Source of the DNA: Strobilurus pachycystidiatus
Lineage: Eukaryota > Basidiomycota > Agaricomycetes > Agaricales > Physalacriaceae
Assembly: GCA_019915135.1 (NCBI GenBank)
Contig: JAHLMK010000012.1
Span: 1,364,001 to 1,428,000, forward strand
Direction of reading: 5' to 3'
DNA length: 64,000 nt
The notes below the pieces were generated by a model. It did not search any database. It had not been told where the DNA came from and saw only the letters and a list, made by a program, of their open reading frames with translations. Every line of letters starts with the position of its first letter. Position 1 is the first letter of the stretch. Positions 35,643 through 47,174 of the stretch are shown here, in pieces. The position numbers and the translations under genes are program-made.

Positions 35643-36955
35643 GATGCACAGTACAATTGGTGGGAGATTTGCTTGGAAGTCAATCAGCGGGGGGTGGTTC
35701 TTATATACGAAGAGGTAGCGGCGATCTTCGGCGCGGAGCATTGTAAGAAGGCCACTAGAAATCGGTGGCGAACATCCTTTGCGTTCTTTGGTTCTTGAAA
35801 TCTATGACAAGCGGCATGATTCGGAAGTTTAGATCTAAGGTCTAGGCGGTCCAGTTTGGCCGCTACAGTACAGAGAGTAGCACCTGCACCATAGAAAGGT
35901 ATGGTGACTGACCGAAGTCTACGGAGAGTAATGGCCATCCGTGAGCGCGGTCCATCCTATTGACTTTCGCCATCGGAGTTCCCAAGTTTAGATGATATGA
36001 GCCGTGGCTGAGAATACATCGTCTCCGAAAAGTTCTAAGAGCACAACGTGCATGCACGGCAAGGGTTAGCCTGTGAAACGCGAGGAGTATACTGAACGCG
36101 CGGTGGAGCTGAGATACTGTCCACCAGAGTAACTTGATATATACGAATTCGAAGTCAGCTAGAGAAGGTCTAGACGGCCGTCCATCGCGAGAAAAGCATC
36201 CAGTCTGTGGCGCGAGGTTTTGAGTTGAGTTGGTGCCTGGAAGAGCCAGGGTGAGAGGTCTACTCAATTCTAAGAAGGAAGAAGAAGAGCAAACTGTGGC
36301 ACATGTGTCACACAACACACATCACGCTTCCATGACTGAATCGCGATATCGAACGGTCGTTTAATCCATTTCGAGCAGCTTGGACAGTCGTCGTCGTCAG
36401 GGAAAAAGGTTGATAAGACTTCTGATTGCGGGCCCTTCACGTCGAGTCGACGGAACGTAGCTCTCCGATACCACAACGATGGATTTCCCTTCCTTGCTTG
36501 GAGTGAAGGACATCCATCTCCCAAACTTGCTTCCTGGAGATTCCACAATACGTCAATGGTATCGTTATCGTTGACAGTTGATGAGTGGGTGTCTCAGCCC
36601 ACGCACCTCGCAGATATCGCAGACTGTTCATGTTATTATGAATGATAGCCAAAAAGATAGATCCTCGTAATATTGCGTAAAGATGCGTCACCTATCCCAT
36701 TCTTGATGGACCCGCAATTGAAGTGTACAGTGAATCGCCCATCTCACTTGGGGGCACTGGTAGTGGGTGTCCATACTCCGAGTATTCCTGACAGTGCAGT
36801 CAGCGGACATCCCAATTGTGAAGAGACTGGCTAACCTGTTCATGATGTTCTTGTGGATGAGCAAGTTGTGGCTCAGGCATCGACGTGGTCGGCTGGCCCG
36901 CAGATGCTTGATTCTTGACTTTGATGATGTAGTCACGAACTGTATTTACAACCAA
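35643..36955. other. Long intergenic stretch, nothing recognised
   Basis: About 1.3 kb without a supported gene. Minus-strand frames of up to about 150 codons exist (35863-36318) but look like chance; I find no splice-consistent extension or known motif. Confidence 0.5.
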
Positions 36956-37666
36956 CTAGGCGCTAGATTGAGCCTGAGGGAACGTTCGCGATAAGACGAT
37001 ATCGCGTACCGTATGGTCCTCCTGCGATGATCCCGAGAAACAGGCAACGACACCTATCGGGCAACAAGGCGCGTTCTATGATGTTCCGAATCAGTCGGTC
37101 GACCTTGCATCGTGTTCGATAACACCCACCTCTAACCATATAGGAAAGGCTGAAGACCATGAGGTTGACGTATCAGCGCGTCGCAATGGTACACTCACCT
37201 CCGCCATAGGCTTTTGCTTCGCCTGGCATACCCAGTTGTGCCGGTGTCTTGCCCATTGCCAACATCGACTTTTCCACATAAAAGCTTGAGTGTCCGGTCC
37301 GCTTCACCACGTCCACCATGCCCTCCAAACACGTCCAGCTATCCAGACTGACATCGGCAATACCAGCAGTGTGTCCCAGGTCGCCCACCGTGCACGAGAA
37401 TAGTGTGTGCCCCGCAATAGTCTGCACGCTGATGACCAGCCCGCGGCCCTTCGCGTGTCGTGCCGAGACACGGAAACGCTTTCGCAGTGAGAGGCCCTGT
37501 GGAAAACGGTAAACGTTTGGCACGAGATGCTATGGTGGCAGGAACTGACCAGTGTCACCGCGTCAGAGGCGGAGAATGCCTGGAAACGGTAGTCGGCCTC
37601 TTCCTTGAGCGCCTTGGTCGCGAGCTCGGCATCGGTCTGCGCCATCGACTTGGATCCGCCAAACAT
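36956..37666 (-). CDS. DUF336/GlcG-like (UPF0303, YBR137W-type) protein
   Basis: Exons run from 37666 (MFGGSKSMAQTDAELATKAL; exon 1 37550-37666) through GLSLRKRFRVSARHAKGRGLVISVQTIAGHTLFSCTVGD, HTAGIADVSLDSWTCLEGMVDVVKRTGHSSFYVEKSML, a short exon encoding AFPIWLE, and a last exon ENAPCCPIGVVACFSGSSQEDH ending at 36956. The order of the Ile/Gly-His-x-Leu-Phe motif, the W...K..T..FG/HSS-F motif and the C-terminal GV-x-SG-x-x-QEDH fits the heme-degrading-protein-like family with yeast YBR137W, which is tied to the GET tail-anchored-protein pathway. Biochemical role is uncertain. Exon joins 3-4 rest on conservation I recall. Confidence 0.72.
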
Positions 37667-37844
37667 GAGGCTGAACAAGCGCTAGGCGCCTAGGCGGTAC
37701 AGTGGCAAGATGCTGTTGGCAAAAGCCAAAAAGGCTCCGCGGTTCAACTCAACGTGCCTCGATGCGGTCACGGTCCTTCTGATATCACGGGTCATTCAAT
37801 AACAAATTCAAGCTCTCTTCCTGCCTCTACGTCTCTCTTTTGGT

Positions 37845-40105
37845 TTCTCTGTCTTGCTCAATCTGAATCGCTCATGTCGAAAAGTAATTATGGCTCCGCG
37901 GAAGCAAATTGTGTTGTGGACTTTTGTGGACCCAGAGAGATCGAGTCAGATGAGCGACCGGAGCTTTGGTTCGAAACACACATCCTCACCCTGTCCTCAC
38001 CCATCCTCTTCCAGTCGTGCAGAATTGACGTCCAGAGAGTACGGTGGGGAAAACGGAGGAACTTTGATCTTTTGCTGACTTCTTCTATCGCTATGCTTCC
38101 GAGGTTCTGCGGCTCTGGGCAGGCGGAAAACGGTCATATATACGTTGTTCGACGGAATCATATTACGCTGCGTCTTGCTCTGCTTTGTGACTGGAGCCTC
38201 CACATTGAAGCGGTTGATGTCAACTACGGTCTACTACCTCTTTCGGAAGAATGGCATTCTACTCTTGCCAAGGATGCAATCTACAGAAATGTCGCGCGAT
38301 ATGGAGCGGGGCGAGGAGGCCGTGTTCCTTCGACTGTAACACTTTTTCAACAGAAATTTACCGCGCAAATCAACGTTCCAGCCAACTCTGTCAGCTCTTG
38401 CTCGTTCGATACGACGGAAAAGAGAGGTTGACGTGAACCAGTCATTGGGGATTGGTGGTAACGTGTGGCGCGGGTATACTTACTGACTGTTGACAAGATG
38501 ACATCTGCCCGGGCGCCTACTGAAATGGATGTTCGCTTCTATCAGATGGAAGACAATAACCCGCGGCATGGAGAACAAGGATATGTAGGCCAGAACAGCG
38601 AATGCCCCCATTTCAGTCCCCATCGATTGCACCACACAGCCTTGCCTTTGTTCTCGAAATGATGGAACAAAAAACATTCAACTCCGCGAACAAGGCTTGG
38701 GCAGATCCGCAGCACTTGGCGCCTGTATCTGGGAGTGTGGACCCACAAAGATGTTATCTCGATCTTGAAGAATCGCGTCTCCAGCGGGTAGTTTTCAACC
38801 GAATCAGATGCTTGAACCGCGACATGCTCTTGACCTTGCAGCTCTATGGCCCGTCGGAGTGAGGGAACGGAACGACCGACCAGGGAACGCTACTTGTGCA
38901 GATGATCAGCGCTGTTCTCAAGGACAATAACACTATCAGAGGCATGATGGCCGTCCTACAGCTCCTCGGCTGGGCTGTTGTGTGTCCTTGCCTGGGGCCG
39001 CATCTCTCTGCCTATATAAAGCCAGCCAAACGGCCCACATTCCTCACCATTCCAGGCTCTTTCCCTTCCTCTAATATGAGGACCTTCCGAGCCTTAGACG
39101 ACTTGCTCTTCGTCGAGTCGTCGTTGCAATGACTTCATCGTGCAATGGTGCCCTCCTCGCTGCTCTTGTCGCTTCCTGGTCGTTGACCTTGTCTCTAGAT
39201 CGCCGTCATGGTCTAACGACCTCGACAAGGCATAGCTACACCAGCATCGCCTGACCGTGGTCGACTGGGATAAACACTAGACACAACGTCGCCCACACTA
39301 AACCACCCCAGTCGCCACGGTCATGATCAATTGCACGCACGATCTCCAGAGCTGGTCGCATAACGATGCGCCACAAAACTGCTGATTGTCGAAGTCTTGT
39401 TGGGGACAGACCCCAGTCGAGTACGTTCATTCGCTTTCCTTCTCCGATGCATTCTCATTGTCCCTCAGAACACTTCCCCATGCTCTACTCTATGCTTAAT
39501 GTACGTGTTCATCGCCACTTCCTTTCACCATTGTCTGACACCATCCCTTGTAGTTCTTCTCTCGTCTTGGCCTCGACTTCAAGCATCAACAACCACCGAC
39601 CGTCATATCCACGCAGCCATCAGCTTGAGCGACGCTCACGTTTGTATCGCCAAACGCGAAGGTCTATCTGCCGCTCGCTGTTTGGTGGCGTAAATCGTGA
39701 CCATCCTAACGCGGATGGTCCGTCGCTATGGATCGCCGACAAGCGCGTAAGTCGTGAGAGTTACTCCGCCGCACCGACCGACTCTATGCCCGACCGACTA
39801 TGCGACTCTATGGCAACTCCCTAAGTTTCCTCTCACGTAGCTCCACAACAGAGCGGTGACTCTTCATTCAGTGGAGTCCGACCCTCTACTGTCTGAAATG
39901 TTAGACGATGTGCCAGAGAAGTGCCTCGTCGTTGCCCGACCGAGTATGCGAATGGTCAGCTCACCTTCCTATTTGTATCGCGTCACACCTCACTGACCTC
40001 CTCATCAGGTTGACCAAAATAGGTCTTCCGAGTTGGGCTGGGATGTAACGGGAAACATTGTAGACTACAGTCCTGTAACGAAGCAATATATTATTCCTTG
40101 GTTTG
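37845..40105 (+). repeat. Unclassified dispersed repeat, copy C
   Basis: About 2.26 kb, reverse complement of copy A without its 382-bp insertion. It contains a TATA-like box (TATATAAA, 39013-39020), a palindromic GACGA...TCGTC motif near 39098-39123, and a hairpin with arms 39253-39269 and 39307-39322 (gaccgtgg-t-cgactggg type). Short frames in it are the same as in A but have no known domain. Neither an LTR partner nor terminal inverted repeats were found. Confidence 0.8.
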
Positions 40106-40490
40106 ACCCACTTATTTATCGACTTCTTGAGACGTCTTAGGACGTCTTCTGGTGCTGTGACATTTTACTTCTGCGTCTGTAGGTGACCGTCTGTCCCTAT
40201 GTATATCAATCTGGCCGTCTGGTACTGATGACCAGATCGCATTCTGTTCGTATAGTACAACGCGGCCAGCAGCAGAGTGACCGGAGGAGTCCCGGCGCCA
40301 GCTTCAGCAAGGTCTTGCGTTCAATGAGCCGCTATTATAATGCAACGCATCAGATTGATAAGGACTACTAGTTTTTCTCATTGTAGTTCCCGGAGCTGTC
40401 CATATGATGAACGTCGTAGTATGTACTGTATTGCCATGCGAGCTCAACGACAAAGCGCCATCGTATCACAGACATTGTGTGTAAGTACGT
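40106..40490. other. Intergenic, nothing recognised
   Basis: About 385 bp between copy C and the F-box gene, with no supported feature. Confidence 0.5.
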
Positions 40491-42215
40491 TCAGTACCTT
40501 TGAGATGTCAGTCTTCTGGTACTAGAAACAATGAATTGCCACTTACCCAACATCCATCTAGACCTATATACAACAGACACATCCAAGCCCTCCGATTTGT
40601 ACATGGACAGTGATGCAACCATAGCGTCAATGATCAAACGGCGATGAGAGCCCGCCTGGCAAGACGCAGAAGTGTAAGACAACACTTGGATACGGATGTG
40701 TTGAAGCCGAGAGACACCAGCGTCACCAACATGCCAGCGCGACTTGACGACATCCAGGATGCTGGGATGCACATCGTGCATCACAAGGTGGTCAGCCTCG
40801 AGACACAAGGATAGCGAGGTCAAATTCGGCAGGATCTCTGCACCGGCACTGACAATGAGGCTCTTGACCATGCAAGCACTGTCCCAAGGATAGGAAGCTA
40901 GATCCAGGGTCAATTTCGTGATCGAGCTGAACTGTGAAAGGAAATCTCGTGGATCGACCGGCTCAAAATGAGAACCATAATCGATGTACTCCATTTCTTC
41001 AACACGATGAGCAGAGGGAAAAACTGGGCGCCGCAGCGCCGTAAAATCAGCCAAGTCCGAGTCATATTCCTGGGTCAATGATATGCTCGTCAAAGGCCCG
41101 TCGACGAATCTAAGGAGTTCGGGGTGCGAGAGTTTCAGAAATCGTAAATGTTGGCATGTAAGAACGGAGGATGCCGAGGGTGAGGACTGAGAGGAGGGCT
41201 TGATATGCCCTACGATAAAGGACTCGAGATTTTGACAACTCTGCAAGAGCTGGCGGTGTAGATTGATAGTAGATTTGGAGGACCCCAGATCAAGATGAGT
41301 AATTTGAGCCCAAGGAAAGTCAATATCGGCAGGATTAACCCCATTCCATGGGTTGCGACTTGGGTCAATTTTGGTTATCAGAGAACGTAGGTTGGGTGCG
41401 TCTCGGAAGGATGGGAGGATGGTCGGAAATAAGCCGTCGGTCGTGGTATTGCCTCCATCCGAATCCGAATCCGAATCCGAATCGTCCGAAGAGTCATCCT
41501 TACTAATCGAGAGGTGGATCCTCAAAACTGACAGGGAGCTCAAGGTGTTTCCCAAGGCGTGCCAAGGAAAAAGCAGAAGCCTGTCCTGAGTTCCCGTGAA
41601 GGCGGCCTGGTTCCATGCACTAGACTGCTGATAGATCAGGTCGAGTACTTCAGGAAGGACCATATGTCTCATGTCCAACTCGAACTTGACTGGCCTCGCT
41701 CTCGAAAAGACGTCTGTTAGGATTTGAACCGCACCCTGTTTGCTGGCGAATGGTCCAATGCGAAATGAGGTCCAGAGCAAAGCGGAGGATCTCGAGAGAT
41801 GCCGCCAGCGTCTGCAAACCTTTCCAAACGGCCAAGGTCCCGCCGTTCTAGTTTTGAATACATCATAGTAGCGACGGCCAAGAAGCGTTTGGAAGATGCT
41901 GAGAAGGATGTCATCGGGAAGGGAGTGAATGGGTGGATTGAGCGCCAGATGACAAGCACGAAACGCTTCCATCTCGTCCAGTTCCTGTTCCGCGACGCGA
42001 AGCGCCTCCTTCAGGCGAGCAACGTCGCTCTTGGACTCGTCGATGTGGCGGTCAATGTCCATAACGTATGCTTTTATACTGTTCGCGGTGGCAGTATCCA
42101 CATTTTTGTCGGCTATAGTTGTGCCCAGGATGTTGGCAAACGGAGAGGGAGTGGTGTGGATTCGGGGAAGAAGGTCATCACGAAAACCGCAACGAGCGCA
42201 CGTCGAGGATGGCAC
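40491..42215 (-). CDS. F-box/LRR-like protein
   Basis: A single long frame gives about 570 residues: a Cys pair near the N-terminus (CARCGF), a coiled coil (SDVARLKEALRVAEQELDEMEAF), then the F-box NPPIHSLPDDILLSIFQTLL with GPWPFGKVCRRWRHLS, and a long Leu-rich region. The middle has an Asp-Ser run from a short GATTCG-type microsatellite near 41458-41483. Such proteins are adaptors of SCF ubiquitin ligases; the target is unknown. The first codon of the open frame is GTG at 42215 directly after an AG, so a small upstream exon probably supplies the ATG. The last 20 residues may also be affected by an unplaced intron. Confidence 0.78.
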   Translation of the reverse strand: MPSSTCARCGFRDDLLPRIHTTPSPFANILGTTIADKNVDTATANSIKAYVMDIDRHIDESKSDVARLKEALRVAEQELDEMEAFRACHLALNPPIHSLPDDILLSIFQTLLGRRYYDVFKTRTAGPWPFGKVCRRWRHLSRSSALLWTSFRIGPFASKQGAVQILTDVFSRARPVKFELDMRHMVLPEVLDLIYQQSSAWNQAAFTGTQDRLLLFPWHALGNTLSSLSVLRIHLSISKDDSSDDSDSDSDSDGGNTTTDGLFPTILPSFRDAPNLRSLITKIDPSRNPWNGVNPADIDFPWAQITHLDLGSSKSTINLHRQLLQSCQNLESFIVGHIKPSSQSSPSASSVLTCQHLRFLKLSHPELLRFVDGPLTSISLTQEYDSDLADFTALRRPVFPSAHRVEEMEYIDYGSHFEPVDPRDFLSQFSSITKLTLDLASYPWDSACMVKSLIVSAGAEILPNLTSLSLCLEADHLVMHDVHPSILDVVKSRWHVGDAGVSRLQHIRIQVLSYTSASCQAGSHRRLIIDAMVASLSMYKSEGLDVSVVYRSRWMLGKWQFIVSSTRRLTSQRY

Positions 42216-42544
42216 TATGTAAGTAATTTTCAGCTGTCATTCGATCAAGAGAAAGAAATGGCAGACTTGAGTCACGGTTGATTGCGGATACTACACGCGG
42301 GACAATTCAGCTTGTCGTGGTTCAAATTGAAAGGGAGCCTCAAATCTAAAGGAGATGGCGCATTTGAGCTTGCCCACGTCGTCCCCACCGGGACATTTCC
42401 CACGGATGCACGTGACTCGAGGCGCGAGGCGCGTCGGGGGCTCAGCGCCATTGTAGTGGCCCTCAGATCGTAGTCCATTGTTCCCTAAATACAATTTGAA
42501 TGTTATTTGTTTGTTTGTTGTTCACCTCTGCTACCTCCACCACC
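42216..42544. other. Intergenic, upstream of the MULE gene
   Basis: A 329-bp spacer with no supported coding region. It may contain the left terminal sequence of the MULE, which I could not define, and the first exon of the F-box gene. Confidence 0.4.
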
Positions 42545-44518
42545 ATGGATCCTCCCCTCCCGCAAATCTGCTCAACTAAGCACTGCTCCAAAGTGTTACC
42601 TACCTTCAATTATACATTCGCCAGCTGTGCAACATGTCGCGAGACCGAAAGGCTCAAGAAGCAACGCCAGCGCCAGCGCGCTGCGGCCACGAAGGCGGGC
42701 AATAAGCGTCCTCGCAATGCAGAAGATGATCCAGCTCCCCGTGGGGCTCCCGAACCTCCCGGACAACCTATTCCTGCCACAAACACCCGCGGAGACACGC
42801 CAGCAGGGAGTCCATTTGATGATATCGAGGATTTTCGGGGGGTGGTAAGCTCATTTTAGCTATCTGTCACTGGCAGTCAATAATGACACTCGGTCTTCAG
42901 GAATCTTACACCCCGTATCCCAATAACGACGCGCTATTTGTTGCTCTTCGAGAAGTCTTCAAGGACCCAAAGAGTAAAACAAAAGAGTTCTCTGGTCGGT
43001 ACACTATGGCAGAGGATCCTCTCACTACACCGAGACAGCATGTTGAGATGCTGAACCGTGAAGTTTGGAGGGTCACCGGGTTTCGCTTCAAGTACGCGTG
43101 CATCTCAGTTGATATTGTACTCGTACTTATACTTTTATTCAGAGTACATGACCATCGCAAGCTCAGCAACGGCGGCCATCGGACACGCTATCATTGTTGC
43201 CAGGATGAACGTCACAAAGGCAAAGCCAGGCCCAATCCCGATGCTGAGCGTCCACGGGAGCATGTTACAATGGACTGCTTTGACTGCCAAAGTCGTTTGT
43301 CCATTGCATGCCGTCGCGACAAGCCTGGGTTTTGGTGCTTCACAATCTCTATGGAACATCATCTCAAGCACTTACCTTACTACGATGTCAGTATGCCGGC
43401 TGGGGCATTGGACATCATACGTGATCAACTCCTCCTCTCTACACCTGTCTCCCTCGTTGGTCGGATCCAAGCTAGCTTTCCAAAGGTCACAGCCGCGCAA
43501 GTCCACAGTGCATGGGCCCGGATGAGCGAGGATGTCTGGAAGCGTAATCCTAATCAGCTTCTATCCGCAATTGAGCTGCTGAAGGAGTATCACGATGATG
43601 TGGACTTCTTTGAGATCCAAGCCGTTGACGGCATTGAGATGGTCTGTTGGGGTATGAAGAAGATTGCCGGGCCTCTTCGAGATAAGGTTGTGGAGATTGC
43701 CATGGACGCGACTTGTGTGTATCTTCTTCAGTCTACAGTTTGGTTATTGACGTGTCGCACTCGCAGATAATACAAACTCACAAAACCTTGAGTTGTACAG
43801 CATCATGGGAGAATTTGATAATGCTGGCTTCCCCTTGTCGTATTGCTTTTTGTCAACGGCACAATCAGTCGAGATTGGCAAGAGAAAGAATGCATTGAGA
43901 AGGTGGATGACGAAGGTTCGGGATGAATACGGATTGGATCCGTCGTACATCCATTGCGACAAGGATATGGGGGAGATCGGACCGTCCAAGGATGTTTGGC
44001 CACGCGCAAAGACCAATCTCTGTTATTGGCACGAGCGACGAGCAATCAAGGAACGACTTTCAAAAGCTAAACTATTGACGACGCCGTACCTTGCCGACCG
44101 AGCTCATTGCGAGTTCAACTTTATCGATATCAACTTTGCCCCTTATGGCACCGGCGATCCCACAGAGCTGGAGGGTGGACAGATGGATGAGCTCACAGAA
44201 GTGGCCGGCTCTGCTCCATCTACACAGGTCCAACCCTCGTTCACTGAGGATGCACCGGGTCCAAACAGTATCCGCATCAGACTCCCGCCGACACAGCATC
44301 TCAATCTCCCCCCACCCGCGCCGCCTCGGATCACAATTCCCGCTCGTACTGCTGAGCAATTAGCAGCTATTGATATTGACGGGGTTGAAAAGCGTACATT
44401 TTGTCCTGCAGAACATCGCGAGCCGATTCTCACCATGATGGAGGATCATTATAATGCACATCCGTTGATCCCTGGGTACTCTGCCCCGACATCGGTGGGC
44501 ATTCGGGCATGGGCTGTA

Positions 44519-45712
44519 CTCGGGGTCATCAAAAGTGATCGGCCATGCAATCACCAGTTTTACGACGCGATAAAAGCAATAAAATATAGCTACTACACAC
44601 ACTAAAAGCGAGTATGACCCCCGTTGGCATCAATGACAGCCTGTACGACGGTTGGCATGCGGTCAATATACTTGTCGATCTCGTCAAAGTCAATCTCCTC
44701 CCAGATCTCCATGATTGCATCACACAGCGCATTGAACGATGTCGGCTGCTGACGACGGGCGCAAAGATGTGTTTTCAAGACGTGCCATACTGCCTCTATT
44801 GCATTGCAGTCGGGGGAGGACGGGGGGTGAGGGAAAAGTGGAATTTTGTGTGATGCGAACCACTCTGATGTGACCTTGGCGCGATGCGAGGGCGCTCCGT
44901 CCTGCTGGAAGACAAATCCCGGCCTTTCTTCAATCATCTCTTGACGATAGGCTATCAGGGCACCGTCAAGAGCCTGCTCGATGTATCGTTTCGCGTTCAT
45001 TCCGCCACCCTTGCCGCCGGGGTACTCGAGAATCACCAGCGGCCCCTTCACTCCCTTCATCACCGACGCCCAGATCATGCATTGAATGGGACTCTGTGGG
45101 ATGCGTGAGACACAGCACTCATCGGCATACTCTTCCCCAGCTTCCCGTGTCACCCAAACACGCCCTTTTGCTTCGCCAAGCGTGACGTACGCCTCGTCGG
45201 AAAACGCGACGTTACTCCAGTCCTCTACCGTCATGGAGATACACTCCTTGGCCCATGCGAGTCGCTTGACCTTCGAAGCCTCGGTTATGAAGGGAACCTT
45301 GCGCCCAACGCGTCGATGGAGGCCACAGTCATCGCAAATGCGCCCCACGGTCATCTCGCTAACCTGGGGCTCCATCTCGTTTCCAATGTCTCGAAATGGC
45401 TTCCGGCGGTTGGCGCGGGCCTTCTCGACGACCTGAGTACGTTGGTTCTTGCTCAATTTATGTGGGCGTCCGGAACGAGGGCGATTTTTGGTGGTGCCGT
45501 TGGCCTGGAAGCGCTCCCAGATGGACTTTGCAGTTCCATAGCGAATATTTTGGAGGTGTGCAGCCTGACGGATGCTATTTCCACCCTGGATTGCACCTAC
45601 AAGTCGGTTCTTGCGTGGCGAGTCGATTTGGCGGCGGTCGGTTCTGTATCTCGTCATGGAGGGTGGTGGTTGAGATTATGCCGGGTGGCCGATCACTTTT
45701 GATGACCCCAAG
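44519..45712 (-). mobile_element. Tc1/mariner element, complete
   Basis: 1194 bp with 27-bp terminal inverted repeats (44519-44545 and 45686-45712) matching at all but one position; the right one reads CTTGGGGTCATCAAAAGTGA from outside in. A TA dinucleotide flanks each end (44517-44518 and 45713-45714), the expected target duplication. It sits within the MULE transposase frame. Confidence 0.96.
44602..45657 (-). CDS. Tc1/mariner transposase, DD34E
   Basis: An uninterrupted 351-residue frame. The N-terminal part carries helix-turn-helix DNA-binding regions (NSIRQAAHLQNIRYGTAKSIW and the RSGRPHKLS linker). The catalytic triad is visible: D154 in AFSDEAYV, D253 in VFQQDGAPSH and E288 in PDCNAIEAVW, giving 34 residues between the second Asp and Glu as in Tc1-like elements. 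It catalyses cut-and-paste transposition at TA sites. No stop or frameshift and near-perfect terminal repeats suggest the element may be recently active. Confidence 0.95.
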   Translation of the reverse strand: MTRYRTDRRQIDSPRKNRLVGAIQGGNSIRQAAHLQNIRYGTAKSIWERFQANGTTKNRPRSGRPHKLSKNQRTQVVEKARANRRKPFRDIGNEMEPQVSEMTVGRICDDCGLHRRVGRKVPFITEASKVKRLAWAKECISMTVEDWSNVAFSDEAYVTLGEAKGRVWVTREAGEEYADECCVSRIPQSPIQCMIWASVMKGVKGPLVILEYPGGKGGGMNAKRYIEQALDGALIAYRQEMIEERPGFVFQQDGAPSHRAKVTSEWFASHKIPLFPHPPSSPDCNAIEAVWHVLKTHLCARRQQPTSFNALCDAIMEIWEEIDFDEIDKYIDRMPTVVQAVIDANGGHTRF

Positions 45713-46692
45713 TAAAGCAAGCGTACGAGTTCTGTGTCAAGCACGACTTACGGGAGGTGTGGGCATATCTATGGGAGAACTGGTACCGCCCGCGTCGATG
45801 GGAGCTTTGGGCTCGCTCAATGCATCCGGAGATTCCGCGGCTGAAGACGACGATGATCATGGAGAGCCACTGGCGACGCCTGAAAAAGGATTTCCTTCAT
45901 CACTTCCACAAACCTCGACTGGATCTCCTTGTGTGGATCATCCTAACCAAACTTGCCCCCACATATTACCAAAAACTCGAGCTCCGTTTGCATCCCATTG
46001 GCAGAGCGCGCGAGTTGTCGTCTTGGAGGAAGCCTTTCAAAGCGGAGTGGAGGTCGCTTGAGAAAAGAGAAATTCCATTGCCCATTAATCCTAAATACAA
46101 GGCAGACCCAGCGCGATGGCGCTGTACATGTCCCTACTTTGCACGGAGTCGGTTCCTGGTATGCAAGCATCTGGTGCAATCAGTATCTCGCGTACCAGCG
46201 AAATTCTTCGTTTAAGTAGAGCGAAACAGGACCTCACCTTTCTGGAAGCACCTGGACCTCGTTCCCCTTGATCTTGCCATCGCTCCCTTTCCCTATCACA
46301 CGGAACCGACTCCGTCACTTGTCGCCGAATTAGCCCCCAATGAGGGAGACGATGGTACTTCTCTGACAAGACATAGTGAGGAGGATGAGGAGGAGGAGGA
46401 GGAGGAAACATACGAGAGGGGTTCCGGAACGTTCAGAGAACGAATGCAGAGTCACATCGATAAGATTGAGGACTTCCTGGGTGGTTTGCGATACCAGATG
46501 CAATTCACCGATGAACGGTTCATGGCAACCTTAGAGCGCGACGGTGGAGGGTTCTTGAGGCTAGCAGATAACTGTCTCAGCCGAGAGCGAAGGTTCAACT
46601 CGACAAGAGGAGAGGCACTGAGGACATGGGAGCGCGGAACAAGCAACGCAATGTTCTATCGCACCCGACCGCCGCCCTCGCATGGTCAATGA

Positions 46693-47174
46693 TCGGATCG
46701 TTAGATGTACTCAATTAAATTATGTCATGGTGTATAAATATATCTCTATTCCCGCTCCCATCCGTTCGACTGAAGACAAGTACTCTACGGGTGCCCGACG
46801 CCTACAAGAACAATGGCAAGGTCACCTGTGATACCCGTAGTTAGCTGACAAGTAACAGCGGCGATCGGAGCCGATGCCGGTGGTAATTGGCATCGATTCT
46901 GGCTGACAGCTTACCTCCCGAATTTCCGTCTGAACGGTGGTGAACTTGTTCGCGAAATAGAGAGATTCGGCTATGAGAAAAAAATTGCCGGTGTGATACC
47001 GGTCATGCGTGATTTCATGACTCGTGAGCGGGACCTCCGTCATCAAACCGACAACCCGCCATCAATGGCGCTTGCTCACGTTCCTCATTCGGGTTCGGAC
47101 CATGCGCCGACTTCCCGTCTCTCACTCCCGCCATCACTCACATTTTCCCGCCGCATCTTTTACTCACCCTCGCC
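46693..47174. other. Inter-transposon spacer
   Basis: About 480 bp between the MULE and KDZ coding parts. It includes a short near-inverted pair (tgatacccgtag.. near 46832 and tgtgataccggtcatgcg near 46992) that may belong to an element end; nothing is firm. Confidence 0.35.

Larger units (their letters stand above)
42545..46692 (+). pseudogene. MULE-type transposase gene, interrupted
   Basis: Starts MDPPLPQICSTKHCSK at 42545 and runs through several short introns. Features: Cys-rich N-terminus (CSTKHC...CATC), a transposase core with Asp in EIAMDATYN, HCDKDMGEIG and Glu in TTMIMESHWRR, and the C-terminal SWIM zinc-binding motif WRCTCPYFARSRFLVCKHL. These define a Mutator-like transposase. 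Two interruptions exist: a complete Tc1 element (44519-45712) inserted after RAWAV, and a TAA codon (46213-46215) right after PAKFFV; the frame then stays open to 46692, with an acidic Glu run. Skipping the Tc1 element keeps the frame (V then KQAYEFC). Terminal repeats of the MULE were not found. Confidence 0.85.

Noticed and set aside
35863..36318. 151-codon minus-strand gene
   Set aside because: No motif, no splice-consistent extension and no clear codon bias; likely chance.
9620..40105. Copies A and C as LTRs of one element
   Set aside because: They are in opposite orientation 25 kb apart with conserved host genes between them.
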